From positions 682,001-746,000 of the forward strand of contig MKTY01000019.1 of the NCBI GenBank assembly GCA_001898485.1: a stretch of DNA of 64,000 nt, in the 5' to 3' direction. Positions 53,248 to 62,208 of the stretch are shown in pieces. The notes beneath the pieces are model-generated. The model saw only the letters and a list, made by a program, of their open reading frames with translations. It was not told the origin of the DNA and ran no database searches. Position 1 is the stretch's first letter. Each line of letters opens with the position of its first letter. A program made the position numbers and the translations under genes. Source of the DNA: Sphingobacteriales bacterium 46-32. Its GTDB lineage: Bacteria; Bacteroidota; Bacteroidia; Chitinophagales; Chitinophagaceae.

Positions 53248-54207
53248 ATGCGTTTATTGCTGAAAATTATACCGCTTTGCCTGCTGCTTACAGGGGTACT
53301 GGCCTGTAAGGACAAAAAGCCTGATCTGTCGGGCGAAGCACCGGTGACAGTCAGCGATTTCATTGATTTTTTTCCCAAATTATCCCTGTCATTTCAACTG
53401 GAAGATACCAGCCTGCTGCGTAAGGATAAGGATTCCCTGCTCATCAGCCGCAAGGTATTTACCCAGTTTGTACCCGATTCGGTACTTAACCGTCTGATGG
53501 GGAAAGCAGCGCGCCCTAAAATATATGCCATGGGCCGGGCAAAAGGAGATGAAACCTATCTTTTCGCCAAGACGGTAGCCGGCGAAAAACGTGCGGTATA
53601 TCTTTTTGCTTTCGATAAAAAGAATAAGTTTATTGCGGCCATGCCCTTTCTGATACCCGACCAGGCGGCTGCTACGAGACAGGTCTCCGTATTTGATAAT
53701 AAGTATACTATCAGCAAAAATGTGACCCGCCGCAATGCAGATGGCAGCGTTAATGAGGGCAAGGATGTGTATGTGCTGAATGCAGCTGCTGGTGAGTATA
53801 TGCTGATCATGACCGATGCGCTCGATGAAAAACCTGCAGAGCTCATCAATCCTATTGACACTTTATCACGTAAACAAAAATATACAGCCAATTACGGCTC
53901 AGGAAAAACAACTTTATTCTCCTTCCGCGATGGCCGCCGTGCCGATCAGCTCCGCTTTTTCATACACTTCGAAAAAAATAATGGAGAGTGTGTGGGCGAG
54001 TTGAAGGGGGAAGCACAAATGAAAGGTCCCAACCGCGCCGAATACCGGGAGCCGGGCGAACAATGCGCTTTACAGTTTACTTTTACCAATTCTTCGGTAA
54101 CCGTAAAAGAACTGGAGCCCTGCGGATCGCGCCGGGGATTGCGCTGTTCTTTCGATGGCACCTATTCACGCCTGCGTGATCAGCGCAGCAAACCTGCCCG
54201 CAAATAA
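53248..54207 (+). CDS. lipoprotein of unknown function
   Basis: The 319-residue protein has a lipobox TGVLAC near residue 20 and a long beta-rich body (VYLFAFDKKNKFIAAMPFLI, QVSVFDNKYTISKNVTRRN, LFSFRDGRRADQLRFFIHFE). It ends in a Cys-bearing module (EPGEQCALQFTF, EPCGSRRGLRCSFDGTYSR) and a basic tail. No family is recognised. It is divergent from the metal-transport operon, so the intergenic DtxR-type operator might also control it. Confidence 0.7.
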   Translation: MRLLLKIIPLCLLLTGVLACKDKKPDLSGEAPVTVSDFIDFFPKLSLSFQLEDTSLLRKDKDSLLISRKVFTQFVPDSVLNRLMGKAARPKIYAMGRAKGDETYLFAKTVAGEKRAVYLFAFDKKNKFIAAMPFLIPDQAAATRQVSVFDNKYTISKNVTRRNADGSVNEGKDVYVLNAAAGEYMLIMTDALDEKPAELINPIDTLSRKQKYTANYGSGKTTLFSFRDGRRADQLRFFIHFEKNNGECVGELKGEAQMKGPNRAEYREPGEQCALQFTFTNSSVTVKELEPCGSRRGLRCSFDGTYSRLRDQRSKPARK

Positions 54208-54272
54208 AATAGTTCCGGGCCTATTTCTAAATTTAATTTTATCTTGCGCCTTCGTGTAAAAAAGACACAATT

Positions 54273-55928
54273 ATGAGTTTTACAAATTTTTCAGTTCCTT
54301 ACCCCATCGAATCAACTTATTCCAAACGTGTTGCCTACTTTTCTATGGAGTTTGCTGTACATCAGCCCCTGAAAATATATAGTGGCGGTCTGGGTTTTCT
54401 GGCAGGCTCGCATATGCGCAGTGCTTATGAATTGCGGCAGAATATGGTGGGTATCGGCATACTGTGGAAATATGGTTATTATGATCAGGAGCGCAACCAG
54501 GATCAGACCCTGGATGTGACCTGGAATGAAAAACAATATAGTTTCCTGGAAGAAACCGGTATTAAATTCCAGATCAATGTGCATGAGCATCCGGTATGGG
54601 TGAAAGTATTGTATCTGAATCCCGAAACATTTAAAACAGCCCCCTTATTCCTTCTCAGCACCGATGTGCCGGAAAACGATTATGTATCTCAAACGATCAC
54701 CCATCGCCTGTATGATGCGAATGTGGCTACCAAAGTGGCTCAGTTTATACTGCTGGGGGTAGGTGGCGCCAAATTGCTGGATGTAATCGGTTTTAATCCG
54801 GAGTTGTATCATTTGAATGAAGCTCATGGACTGTCTGCTGCATTTTACCTCTACAGCAAATACAACAGGCAGATCGAAGAAGTGCGTAAGCGTCTGGTGT
54901 TTACCACGCATACACCTGAGGAGGCCGGCAATGAGAAACACGATATTTATCTCTGTCACAAAATGAGTTATTTCTGCGGACTGAGTGTAGACGAAGTACG
55001 TAAGCTGACCGGCATTACCGACGATGCTTTCAATCATTCACTGGTTGCGCTGCGTTTTGCACGCCTGGCCAATGCTGTATCACAACTGCATGGTGTGGTA
55101 TCGCGCGAAATGTGGAGTAAATATTCCGGCATATGCCCTATCATTTCTATTACCAACTCGCAGAATTACCGTTACTGGGCCGATAAGCAATTGTATCGTT
55201 TCCGCGAAGCGGGCGATGATTATGGCATTGATGACCGCAAAAAATATCTGAAGAAAAGAGCGTTCGAAATAGTGGCTGATCAAACCGGTAAGCTGTTTGA
55301 TCAGGATGTATTTACCATTGTATGGGCCCGTCGTTTTGCCGGTTATAAGCGTGCCGGTCTGATCACTACCGATGAAAAGAGATTTGCGGCCTTGCTGGCA
55401 GACAGCAAATATCCTGTGCAGGTGATATGGGCGGGTAAACCTTACCCGGTCGACCACCCGGCTATCAGCGAATTCAATCAGCTGGTGCACCTGAGCAAAC
55501 GTTATAAGAATATGGCTGTTTTGATCGGATATGAACTGGGCCTGTCTAAACGGTTGAAACAGGCGGCTGATTGCTGGCTCAATAACCCGCGTGTACCGCG
55601 GGAGGCATCGGGTACCAGTGGCATGACGGCTGCCATGAATGGCGCAATCAACTTCTCTACGGACGATGGCTGGATCCCCGAGTTTATCAATCATGGCCAC
55701 AATGGATTTGTGGTGCCCAAGGCAGACTATGCCAACATGAATGTATATGATCAGGATCAGTACGACCTGGATAAGATTTATGAAATACTGCAGAAAGAAA
55801 TTCTGCCACTCTATTACGAAAATTATTCTACCTGGCGGCAGATCATGAAGAACAGCATGCAGGATGTACGCTTTCAGTTTGAAAGTAACCGCATGGCGCA
55901 TGAGTATTATGATCTGCTTTACAAATAG
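54273..55928 (+). CDS. alpha-glucan phosphorylase family protein lacking the PLP lysine
   Basis: The 551-residue protein follows the short GT35 family: VAYFSMEFAVHQPLKIYSGG, LGFLAGSHMRSAYEL, FTTHTPEEAGNE, VWARRFAGYKR and PREASGTSGM. In active phosphorylases that last motif continues with a Lys that holds PLP; here it is Thr452 (codon ACG at 55626). Without it, classical phosphorolysis is not expected, so the protein may be a different glycosyltransferase or hydrolase, or inactive. A GH13 amylase gene lies 1.5 kb downstream, fitting alpha-glucan metabolism. The start ATG is preceded by a short leader after TATCTTG. Confidence 0.85.
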   Translation: MSFTNFSVPYPIESTYSKRVAYFSMEFAVHQPLKIYSGGLGFLAGSHMRSAYELRQNMVGIGILWKYGYYDQERNQDQTLDVTWNEKQYSFLEETGIKFQINVHEHPVWVKVLYLNPETFKTAPLFLLSTDVPENDYVSQTITHRLYDANVATKVAQFILLGVGGAKLLDVIGFNPELYHLNEAHGLSAAFYLYSKYNRQIEEVRKRLVFTTHTPEEAGNEKHDIYLCHKMSYFCGLSVDEVRKLTGITDDAFNHSLVALRFARLANAVSQLHGVVSREMWSKYSGICPIISITNSQNYRYWADKQLYRFREAGDDYGIDDRKKYLKKRAFEIVADQTGKLFDQDVFTIVWARRFAGYKRAGLITTDEKRFAALLADSKYPVQVIWAGKPYPVDHPAISEFNQLVHLSKRYKNMAVLIGYELGLSKRLKQAADCWLNNPRVPREASGTSGMTAAMNGAINFSTDDGWIPEFINHGHNGFVVPKADYANMNVYDQDQYDLDKIYEILQKEILPLYYENYSTWRQIMKNSMQDVRFQFESNRMAHEYYDLLYK

Positions 55929-55934
55929 AGAAAG

Positions 55935-56009
55935 GTATAAAGGTTTAAAAGTATAAAAGTGATAAGCGGCTTATGTATCTCACACCTTTATACTTTTAAA
56001 CCTTTATAC
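55935..56009. repeat. 23-bp perfect inverted repeat between convergent genes
   Basis: Left arm GTATAAAGGTTTAAAAGTAT plus AAA (55935-55957) and its exact complement (55987-56009) are separated by 29 nt, which hold a small palindrome ATAAGC-G-GCTTAT. The arms are built from the GTATAAAGG repeat family. The hairpin could terminate the phosphorylase gene and ispH. Confidence 0.85.
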
Positions 56010-56012
56010 TTC

Positions 56013-57239
56013 TTATGCGAACTGTTCTATTACATCTTCTACCGTCACTTTCGTATTGTAAAACGACACCAGCTTTCTGATAACACCTTCAACGAGTGCA
56101 TCGGGACAGGATGCGCCGCTTGTGATCAGTATATTAACGGGGGCGGTTGGCGGAAGAAAATTTTCCGTCTGTAATTCTACCTTGCGATGAAAATCATAGT
56201 GTGTAATACTGGTAGCTGAGTTGATTTTTTCTTCGCTATTGATAAAATAGGTGGGGAGTTTCTCTTCGCAGAGTTCTACCAGGTGAGAGGTGTTGGATGA
56301 GTTGTACCCGCCTACTACAACTGCCAGCTGTGCCGGAGTCTGCAGCATGCCAGTCACGGCTGACTGATTATCGTTGGTGGCATAACAGAGCGTATCGCGT
56401 GTATCAGCAAAACGGCTCACTACATCTGCTGCAGCCAGTCCATAGCGGCTGATCATGGTATCGCGCAGATAATCGGCAATGGCCTGTGTGTCGGAGGCCA
56501 GCATAGTGGTTTGATTGACTACGCCAATCCGCTGCAGATCGCGCTCCACGTCGAAACCATCAGAATACTGTCCTTTAAACTGCTCATAGAAACCGGCAGG
56601 TTCGTACTCGCCGGTGATATACCTCGCCAGTTCCAGTGTTTGCTTCATATCCTTTACCACTACGGCAGGTCCTTTGGCGGCGGCATGAGAAAAGGTGGCC
56701 CTGGTCTCTTCATGCTGTGGTTTACCGTGAATGACAATGGTGTAGTTTTTTCCTGCAATGGCTTCGCTGCGGTTCCATACTTTTTCTACAAAGGGGCAGG
56801 TCGTATTATACTTCTCTACCTGTATGCCGATACGCCGCAGTTTCTCTTCAATTTCGAGCGTGGTGCCGAAGGCGGGAATCAATACAATATCGTTGGCGGC
56901 CAGTTCTTCAAAAGCGATCAGCTGGCGGCCATGCGTGTCCTGCAGAAAGCGTACTCCATGCGCTTCCAGATCGGCATTGACCTGTGGGTTGTGGATCATT
57001 TCGCTCAGGAGGAAAATACGTTTACCCGGATTTTCTGTGACTGTGCGAAAAGCGATCTCAATAGCATTTTCGACCCCATAACAAAAGCCGAAATGGCGGG
57101 CCAGGTAAATGCGTACCGGGCCAAAATCGAGGAGGGTAGGCGTGAAGTCTTTCTTCATCTTATCCTGCTCCTTGCGTTTTTTCTTAACGGCCGAGATCAG
57201 CGGGCTGCGATAAATAATGGGGACTTCGAAAGATTTCAT
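56013..57239 (-). CDS. ispH: 4-hydroxy-3-methylbut-2-enyl diphosphate reductase
   Basis: The 408-residue IspH catalyses the last step of the MEP isoprenoid pathway. Three cysteines of the iron-sulfur cluster are in FGFCYGVENA, NTTCPFVEKV and SGASCPDALVEG. An N-terminal extension of about 45 residues makes it longer than E. coli IspH, as in other Bacteroidota. The start ATG (MKSFEVPIIY) lies four bases after a consensus -7 box; an ATG seven codons upstream would overlap that box. Confidence 0.96.
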   Translation of the reverse strand: MKSFEVPIIYRSPLISAVKKKRKEQDKMKKDFTPTLLDFGPVRIYLARHFGFCYGVENAIEIAFRTVTENPGKRIFLLSEMIHNPQVNADLEAHGVRFLQDTHGRQLIAFEELAANDIVLIPAFGTTLEIEEKLRRIGIQVEKYNTTCPFVEKVWNRSEAIAGKNYTIVIHGKPQHEETRATFSHAAAKGPAVVVKDMKQTLELARYITGEYEPAGFYEQFKGQYSDGFDVERDLQRIGVVNQTTMLASDTQAIADYLRDTMISRYGLAAADVVSRFADTRDTLCYATNDNQSAVTGMLQTPAQLAVVVGGYNSSNTSHLVELCEEKLPTYFINSEEKINSATSITHYDFHRKVELQTENFLPPTAPVNILITSGASCPDALVEGVIRKLVSFYNTKVTVEDVIEQFA

Positions 57240-57243
57240 GGTG

Positions 57244-57251
57244 CAAAGATA
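57244..57251 (-). promoter_or_regulatory. -7 promoter box of ispH (leaderless layout)
   Basis: TATCTTTG followed by CACC and the ATG on the minus strand. The order TTTGCACCATG is identical to that before the PAP2 gene, which supports both as leaderless transcripts. Confidence 0.6.
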
Positions 57252-57260
57252 AGAGATCAA

Positions 57261-57419
57261 TGTGCTAATGTGCTGATGTGCTGATGTGCAAATGAAGAGA
57301 GCGGAAAACTATTACTGACTTTCAATATCTTCGGAATAATACAGTTCAGGTGCTTAATAGTCTGCAGGTAAAAAAGGGGGATTGGCATCAGCACATTAAC
57401 ACATCAGCACATTAGCACA
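57261..57419. repeat. mirror-image octamer arrays between divergent genes
   Basis: Four inverted octamers (TGTGCTAA, TGTGCTGA, TGTGCTGA, TGTGCAAA, 57261-57292) face four direct ones (TCAGCACA, TTAACACA, TCAGCACA, TTAGCACA, 57388-57419) across a 95-nt spacer; 28 of 32 positions pair. The element sits between ispH and the GH13 gene, ending 31 nt before the latter's start. Confidence 0.85.
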
Positions 57420-57450
57420 TTTTTCCTTAGTTTCACTCCAAAGCTTGCTT

Positions 57451-58824
57451 ATGAAAAAATGGTTTTTACTGATGGCAGTTACAGGCGGACTGGCTGCATG
57501 CAATAATGCCGGCTCTCCCACAAATAAAAATGAAGGAATGACTCAAACCAATGGAAAGACGGTGGCCTGGGCGCACCATACCAACATCTATGAAGTAAAT
57601 GTGCGTCAGTATACGCCGGAAGGCACATTCAATGCCTTTGCGAAAGAGATGCCCCGCCTGCGGGAAATGGGTGTGGAAACACTCTGGTTTATGCCGATAA
57701 CGCCTATTGCGCAGAAAAATAAGAAAGGAAGTATGGGCAGTCCCTATGCCTGCTCCGACTATACATCTATCAACCCCGAATTTGGTTCGCTCGATGATTT
57801 TAAGAACCTGGTAAAAAAAGCACATGAACTGGGTTTCAAAGTAATTATTGACTGGGTGGCCAATCATACCGGCTGGGATCATGTGTGGACAAAGTCTCAT
57901 CCGGATTATTATCTGAAGGACAGTGCCACCAATGATTTCAAAATAGCCAGTGGTATGGACGATATTATTGAGCTGGATTATAAGAACCCTGCGCTGCGAC
58001 AGGCTATGGTGGATGCCATGAAATACTGGGTACAGGAATGCGATATTGATGGGTTCCGTTGCGACCTGGCTGCCTGGGTAGAAGTGGACTTCTGGCAGGA
58101 GGCGAGACCTAAAGTAGATTCTGTAAAACACCTGTTCTGGCTCGGCGAATTTGATGAACTCGAAAATGCCGATTATGGAAAGGTGTTTGATGCCAGTTAC
58201 AGCTGGAGCTGGATGCATAAGACAAAAGATTTTTATCAGCAACACCTGCCACTGGCAGAGCTTGACAGCTTGCTGAACCGTTATAGCCACCTGGGCGATA
58301 ACTCCATGCGGGCCTGGTTTACCAGCAATCATGACGAAAACAGCTGGAACGGTACCGAGTATGAGAAATATGGCGATATGGCCACAGCGCTGGCCGTTTT
58401 CTCGGCTACATGGAATGGTGTGCCGCTGTTGTACAGCGGGCAGGAGCTTCCCAATCACAAAAGGCTGCAGTTTTTTGAGAAAGATCCGATTGACTGGAAT
58501 GGGAAATATGAGCGGGCGGGTTTTTATAAAACGTTGCTGCAATTGCATTCAACGCATCCGGCGTTGCGTGGAGGAGATGCTGCTGTAACTACCTATCGCC
58601 TGCATACATCTGCACCGGACCAGGTAATGGCTTATCTGCGCCGAAATGGTGACCAGGAAGTGCTGGTGTTGCTTAATCTGTCTGCCCGGCCGGTTGATAT
58701 GACTCTGGCAGATGATCAGGTGAAAGGAAATTATACGGATGTGTTTTCGGGTCAGTCCGCATCACTTCAGAATGGCAGCAAGGTAATGCTGGCAGCCTGG
58801 GGCTGGCAGGTATTCAAAAAATAA
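57451..58824 (+). CDS. GH13 alpha-amylase family lipoprotein
   Basis: The 457-residue protein has a lipobox GLAAC (Cys17) and a GH13 catalytic barrel with the four conserved regions: DWVANHTG, GFRCDLAAW (nucleophile Asp205), LGEFDE (acid/base Glu233) and FTSNHDENSW (Asp295). A short C-terminal beta domain follows. It should cleave alpha-1,4-glucans at the periplasmic or outer-membrane face. Start ATG chosen; an upstream TTG adds two residues. A strong terminator follows. Confidence 0.94.
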   Translation: MKKWFLLMAVTGGLAACNNAGSPTNKNEGMTQTNGKTVAWAHHTNIYEVNVRQYTPEGTFNAFAKEMPRLREMGVETLWFMPITPIAQKNKKGSMGSPYACSDYTSINPEFGSLDDFKNLVKKAHELGFKVIIDWVANHTGWDHVWTKSHPDYYLKDSATNDFKIASGMDDIIELDYKNPALRQAMVDAMKYWVQECDIDGFRCDLAAWVEVDFWQEARPKVDSVKHLFWLGEFDELENADYGKVFDASYSWSWMHKTKDFYQQHLPLAELDSLLNRYSHLGDNSMRAWFTSNHDENSWNGTEYEKYGDMATALAVFSATWNGVPLLYSGQELPNHKRLQFFEKDPIDWNGKYERAGFYKTLLQLHSTHPALRGGDAAVTTYRLHTSAPDQVMAYLRRNGDQEVLVLLNLSARPVDMTLADDQVKGNYTDVFSGQSASLQNGSKVMLAAWGWQVFKK

Positions 58825-58840
58825 ATAGATGGTTACTGAT

Positions 58841-58875
58841 AAAAAAAATGTCCGCCTGAGCGGACATTTTTTTTA
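58841..58875 (+). terminator. bidirectional intrinsic terminator
   Basis: AAAAAATGTCCGC pairs with GCGGACATTTTTT around a CTGA loop, with long A and T runs. It separates the GH13 gene from the convergent HtrA gene. Confidence 0.95.
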
Positions 58876-58892
58876 TCAAAAAGTTATGGGGC

Positions 58893-60437
58893 TTAATATT
58901 CCGAATCGGAATCGATATTCACCTGGTAAGTGTAGGTACCGCTCCAGCCGGGATACATACCTTCGAGTTTTACTTTTCCATTGCCATAGCTAAGTGCCTT
59001 GGCAAAGTCTTCAGAGTTCTTAATATCACGTCCGTTTACGGTAGTGATAATGAAGCCGGTTTCCATACGTGAGCCACTGAAAGGGCCACCTTCACGAATC
59101 TTTTTTACTACTACACCGCCGCTGATTGAATACTGGGTGGCTTTTTTGCTGTCGAGATCTTCCAGTTCGAGGCCCAGGCGGTCGCCGATGGCTTCATTAT
59201 AGCTGTAATCTATTTTGCTTTTTTCACCTTTGAGGGTAATGAAAGCAGTGGCTTCCTTACCATTGCGCAGGTAAGTTACCGGTACTTTTTCTCCGGGACG
59301 GAAACCTGCAATATGTCCGCTCATTTCAATACCGCTTGATACAGGCTGACCATTTACTTTCAGGATCACATCGCCTTTTTTCAATCCGGCAGCCGCTGCA
59401 GCACCATCGGTGGGCACGGTTTGTACATATACACCACTCTGACCATCTTTCACACCAGCCTGTCTTACGAGGCGGTCATTTTCGCTTGCATTGGGATTGT
59501 AAGAGATGCCCAGGTAACCACGTTTTACATCGCCATATTCGATCAGATCATTTACGATCTTTTTCACAATATTTACCGGGATAGCAAAGCCATAACCGGC
59601 ATAGGTGCCATTGGGAGCAAGGATTGCTGAGTTGATGCCTACCAGCTGACCATCGGTTGTGATAAGTGCACCGCCGCTATTACCCTGGTTGATGGCTGCA
59701 TCGGTTTGAATGAAGGCTTCTACAGGGCTATCGCTCTGCCGGCTGTTGATACCGATTGAGCGGCCTTTGGCACTTACAATACCCGCTGTAACGGTTGTTT
59801 CGAGCGACAGGGGATAGCCTACAGCCAGCACCCATTGACCCAGTTTCACGTTATCGGAGTTGCCATAAATCATATAGGGCAGACCGGTACCGTCAATTTT
59901 TACTACGGCCAGATCACTGCTGGGGTCACGGCCAATCACTTTTGCCTTATAGGTTTTTTTGTTATTGAGCGTTACGGTGATTTCATCGGCCACACCTTCA
60001 CGTCCATCGGAGATGACGTGGTTATTGGTAACGATATATCCGTCCTGGCTTATCAGCACACCACTGCCGGAGGCACGCTGCTCGGGCTGTACCATGGGCT
60101 GACCAAAGCCGAAGAAGTCGTTGAACATATCTTCCATGCTGTTGCCACCCTGGCTACGGGGCAGATCGTTTACAATGCGTTTGGCAGGAATCTTTGTTTT
60201 GATGTGTACCACGGCAGGTACAGATGCGTTGGCCGCTTTCGTGAAGTCAACAGGATCTACTGCGTCTGCCGCATTGTCAAGATAACCTGCATAATTTACA
60301 GGCAACTTGCCTTCCTGCGTTTGTGAAAAAGACAATTTTGCGGCATTTCCGCCATTTACTTTGCCATAGATCCAAACACTACCAACAGCTGAAGTTGCGC
60401 TAACTGCAATAACCAGCAGAAGTTGTTTCCATTTCAT
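58893..60437 (-). CDS. degQ: HtrA/DegQ-type periplasmic serine protease
   Basis: The 514-residue protein has an N-terminal signal or anchor helix, a trypsin-like domain with triad His140 (IVTNNHVISD), Asp175 (SSDLAVVKID) and Ser254 (QGNSGGALI), and two PDZ domains (from about 310 and 420; GYLGISYNPN and GVVVKKIREGGPFSG). It degrades or refolds misfolded periplasmic proteins. The symbol names the family; degP cannot be excluded. No clear promoter box is seen in the 185-nt gap upstream. Confidence 0.93.
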   Translation of the reverse strand: MKWKQLLLVIAVSATSAVGSVWIYGKVNGGNAAKLSFSQTQEGKLPVNYAGYLDNAADAVDPVDFTKAANASVPAVVHIKTKIPAKRIVNDLPRSQGGNSMEDMFNDFFGFGQPMVQPEQRASGSGVLISQDGYIVTNNHVISDGREGVADEITVTLNNKKTYKAKVIGRDPSSDLAVVKIDGTGLPYMIYGNSDNVKLGQWVLAVGYPLSLETTVTAGIVSAKGRSIGINSRQSDSPVEAFIQTDAAINQGNSGGALITTDGQLVGINSAILAPNGTYAGYGFAIPVNIVKKIVNDLIEYGDVKRGYLGISYNPNASENDRLVRQAGVKDGQSGVYVQTVPTDGAAAAAGLKKGDVILKVNGQPVSSGIEMSGHIAGFRPGEKVPVTYLRNGKEATAFITLKGEKSKIDYSYNEAIGDRLGLELEDLDSKKATQYSISGGVVVKKIREGGPFSGSRMETGFIITTVNGRDIKNSEDFAKALSYGNGKVKLEGMYPGWSGTYTYQVNIDSDSEY

Positions 60438-60622
60438 ACTCTTTATGAATTTTTATTGCTTGAATAGTTGTACAGACATTTTCAAATCTCATGCCTGCTG
60501 TCTACAAAGTAACAAACTGACATAAGAAGTTCTTTTTCCACTCATTCAGTTTAACAAATCATTTACTAAGGGCTTCGTACTTCAGGACAAATTTAACCAG
60601 AATCTGTTAAAAAATAAATACC

Positions 60623-61621
60623 TTAAAGAGTTGTCAGAAAGGCCATTGTATCTACGCCATCCGCATAGTCGGCCAGGCCCGGCTGCTGACTTTTGCCAAA
60701 GCCGGTAAATCCATGACCCACCAGGCACTGAATATCGGCATGCGTCTGCAGGCCGGCTACCAGAGTGTCTTTGTCGGAATAGGTTTCGTAATGCAGCTGG
60801 CTGATAGGGGAGAACAGGCTGTTGTTTTCTACCAGCAGCAGGGATTCATTGCTCATGTACAGCTGCTTGTTGAGCATAAGAATGGCCAGGTTGTAATCGT
60901 AGTTATTTTTGAATTTGTGGTGTTCGGCCAGCCAGTTGTACTTGCGGAAAGCCTGCAGCAATGGTACAAAATCGTAACCGGCAGGCACATACAGTTTAGT
61001 TACGTTACGGCATCCCAGGCCAAAGTAGAGATATACATCATCTGCCAGCAGCTCCAGTTCTTCGGTTGTTTCGCTGCCGTCCAGTACGGCAGCAGAGCTG
61101 CGGTTGCGCCGGATGATATGCGGATATTTTCCGAAGTAAAAAGTAAAATAGCCGGCGGAATTATTGCTTCCGGTGGCAATATAGGCATCGCAGCCTTTGA
61201 GCATATCTGCTATTTCAAGGTAACCGGCAGCGGCAGGTTCCCACTCAATCAGTTTGTTGATGAGGTGTGTGGTGAGCACTGCATCTTTGGATGATAGTTT
61301 GATGCGAGCCCTATGTCCGGCTATCCAGATACAGATCAGATCATGCATGCCTACCAGGGGGATATTGCCTGCCATGATGAGGCCGATAGTTTTAGGGGCG
61401 TGGTCAACGGCGGCTGCGGGATATGCAGCCACCCATTGCACTAAAGCATCTTTTTGCAGGTATTGGTGGCCGATTGCCCGGATGGATTGTTGCAGAAAGG
61501 AGGGGATGAACCAGCCATTTTCACGGCTGGCACGATCCTGTACCTGCAACCACTCTTCATTATCCGATAAAATATAATCGCCCAGGCGGGTCAATAAGTC
61601 AATACGGTATTGTAAATTCAT
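60623..61621 (-). CDS. acyl-CoA reductase (LuxC-like)
   Basis: The 332-residue protein matches the LuxC/acyl-CoA reductase family: GLIMAGNIPLVGMHDLICIW, YIATGSNNSAGYF, and active-site Cys in YFGLGCRNVTKLYVP. It reduces an acyl-CoA or acyl phosphate to an aldehyde. It is divergent from a ferredoxin gene, a pairing seen in other Bacteroidota. The physiological substrate is unknown. Confidence 0.9.
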   Translation of the reverse strand: MNLQYRIDLLTRLGDYILSDNEEWLQVQDRASRENGWFIPSFLQQSIRAIGHQYLQKDALVQWVAAYPAAAVDHAPKTIGLIMAGNIPLVGMHDLICIWIAGHRARIKLSSKDAVLTTHLINKLIEWEPAAAGYLEIADMLKGCDAYIATGSNNSAGYFTFYFGKYPHIIRRNRSSAAVLDGSETTEELELLADDVYLYFGLGCRNVTKLYVPAGYDFVPLLQAFRKYNWLAEHHKFKNNYDYNLAILMLNKQLYMSNESLLLVENNSLFSPISQLHYETYSDKDTLVAGLQTHADIQCLVGHGFTGFGKSQQPGLADYADGVDTMAFLTTL

Positions 61622-61639
61622 GAATGCGCTTTATTTTTG
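61610..61639 (+). promoter_or_regulatory. ferredoxin promoter
   Basis: A TTG (61610-61612) is followed after 19 nt by TATTTTTG (61632-61639), an ideal Bacteroidota -33/-7 pair. It overlaps the 5' end of the divergent acyl-CoA reductase gene and implies a leader of about 65 nt. Confidence 0.65.
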
Positions 61640-61709
61640 TTATCTGATCTGGTGGGTATTGAAGATCAGGGTGCAAAATTAAATTTATACCCGTTTAAAC
61701 AGGCGAATT

Positions 61710-62057
61710 ATGGCAATTAAGATAACTGATGAATGTATTAACTGCGGCGCATGCGAGCCGGAGTGTCCTAATAATGCGATTTATGAAGGCGGTGTGGAAT
61801 GGGCCATTGCGGATGGCACATCCGTAAAGGGTGCATTTACCCTGCTGGATGGTACAACGGTAGATGCGGATCAGAAAAACGCTCCCGTGAGTGTTGATAC
61901 TTACTATATTACGCCCAATAAGTGTACGGAGTGCCAGGGTTTTCATGAAGAACCCCAGTGTGCTGCGGTATGCCCGGTAGATTGCTGTGTGCCCGACGAA
62001 ATGTACCAGGAAACCGTTGAAGAGCTGATGGCTAAAAAAGATAAGCTGCACCTCTGA
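61710..62057 (+). CDS. 2[4Fe-4S] ferredoxin
   Basis: The 115-residue ferredoxin has two cluster motifs: [12 protein letters not shown] at residues 9-20, and [18 protein letters not shown] at about 73-90, followed by VDCC. The second motif has the insertion typical of Alvin-type ferredoxins. It carries low-potential electrons. The divergent acyl-CoA reductase may be linked to it by function. Confidence 0.95.
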   Translation: MAIKITDECINCGACEPECPNNAIYEGGVEWAIADGTSVKGAFTLLDGTTVDADQKNAPVSVDTYYITPNKCTECQGFHEEPQCAAVCPVDCCVPDEMYQETVEELMAKKDKLHL

Positions 62058-62130
62058 GGGTGTGTATAAGTTCTGCTACATTTCTGTGGTCGAAACAGGA
62101 TTTTCGCTTAACTTGAATCTATCTTGATAT

Positions 62131-62208
62131 AGCAGCGGACGCTGCTCCATTTTTGGCGGGTGATATTTCCCGTCGTAAAAAGGTGAAGGAGAAACGGCCT
62201 TCACCTTT
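62131..62208 (+). terminator. two hairpins downstream of the ferredoxin gene
   Basis: AGCAGCG-GA-CGCTGCT (62131-62146) is followed by CCATTTTT, and AAAGGTGAAGG/CCTTCACCTTT (62179-62189 and 62198-62208) by CTTATTTTAC. The second is a good intrinsic terminator. The stretch from 62058 to the ddl start holds no other gene, though a small structured RNA cannot be excluded. Confidence 0.75.
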
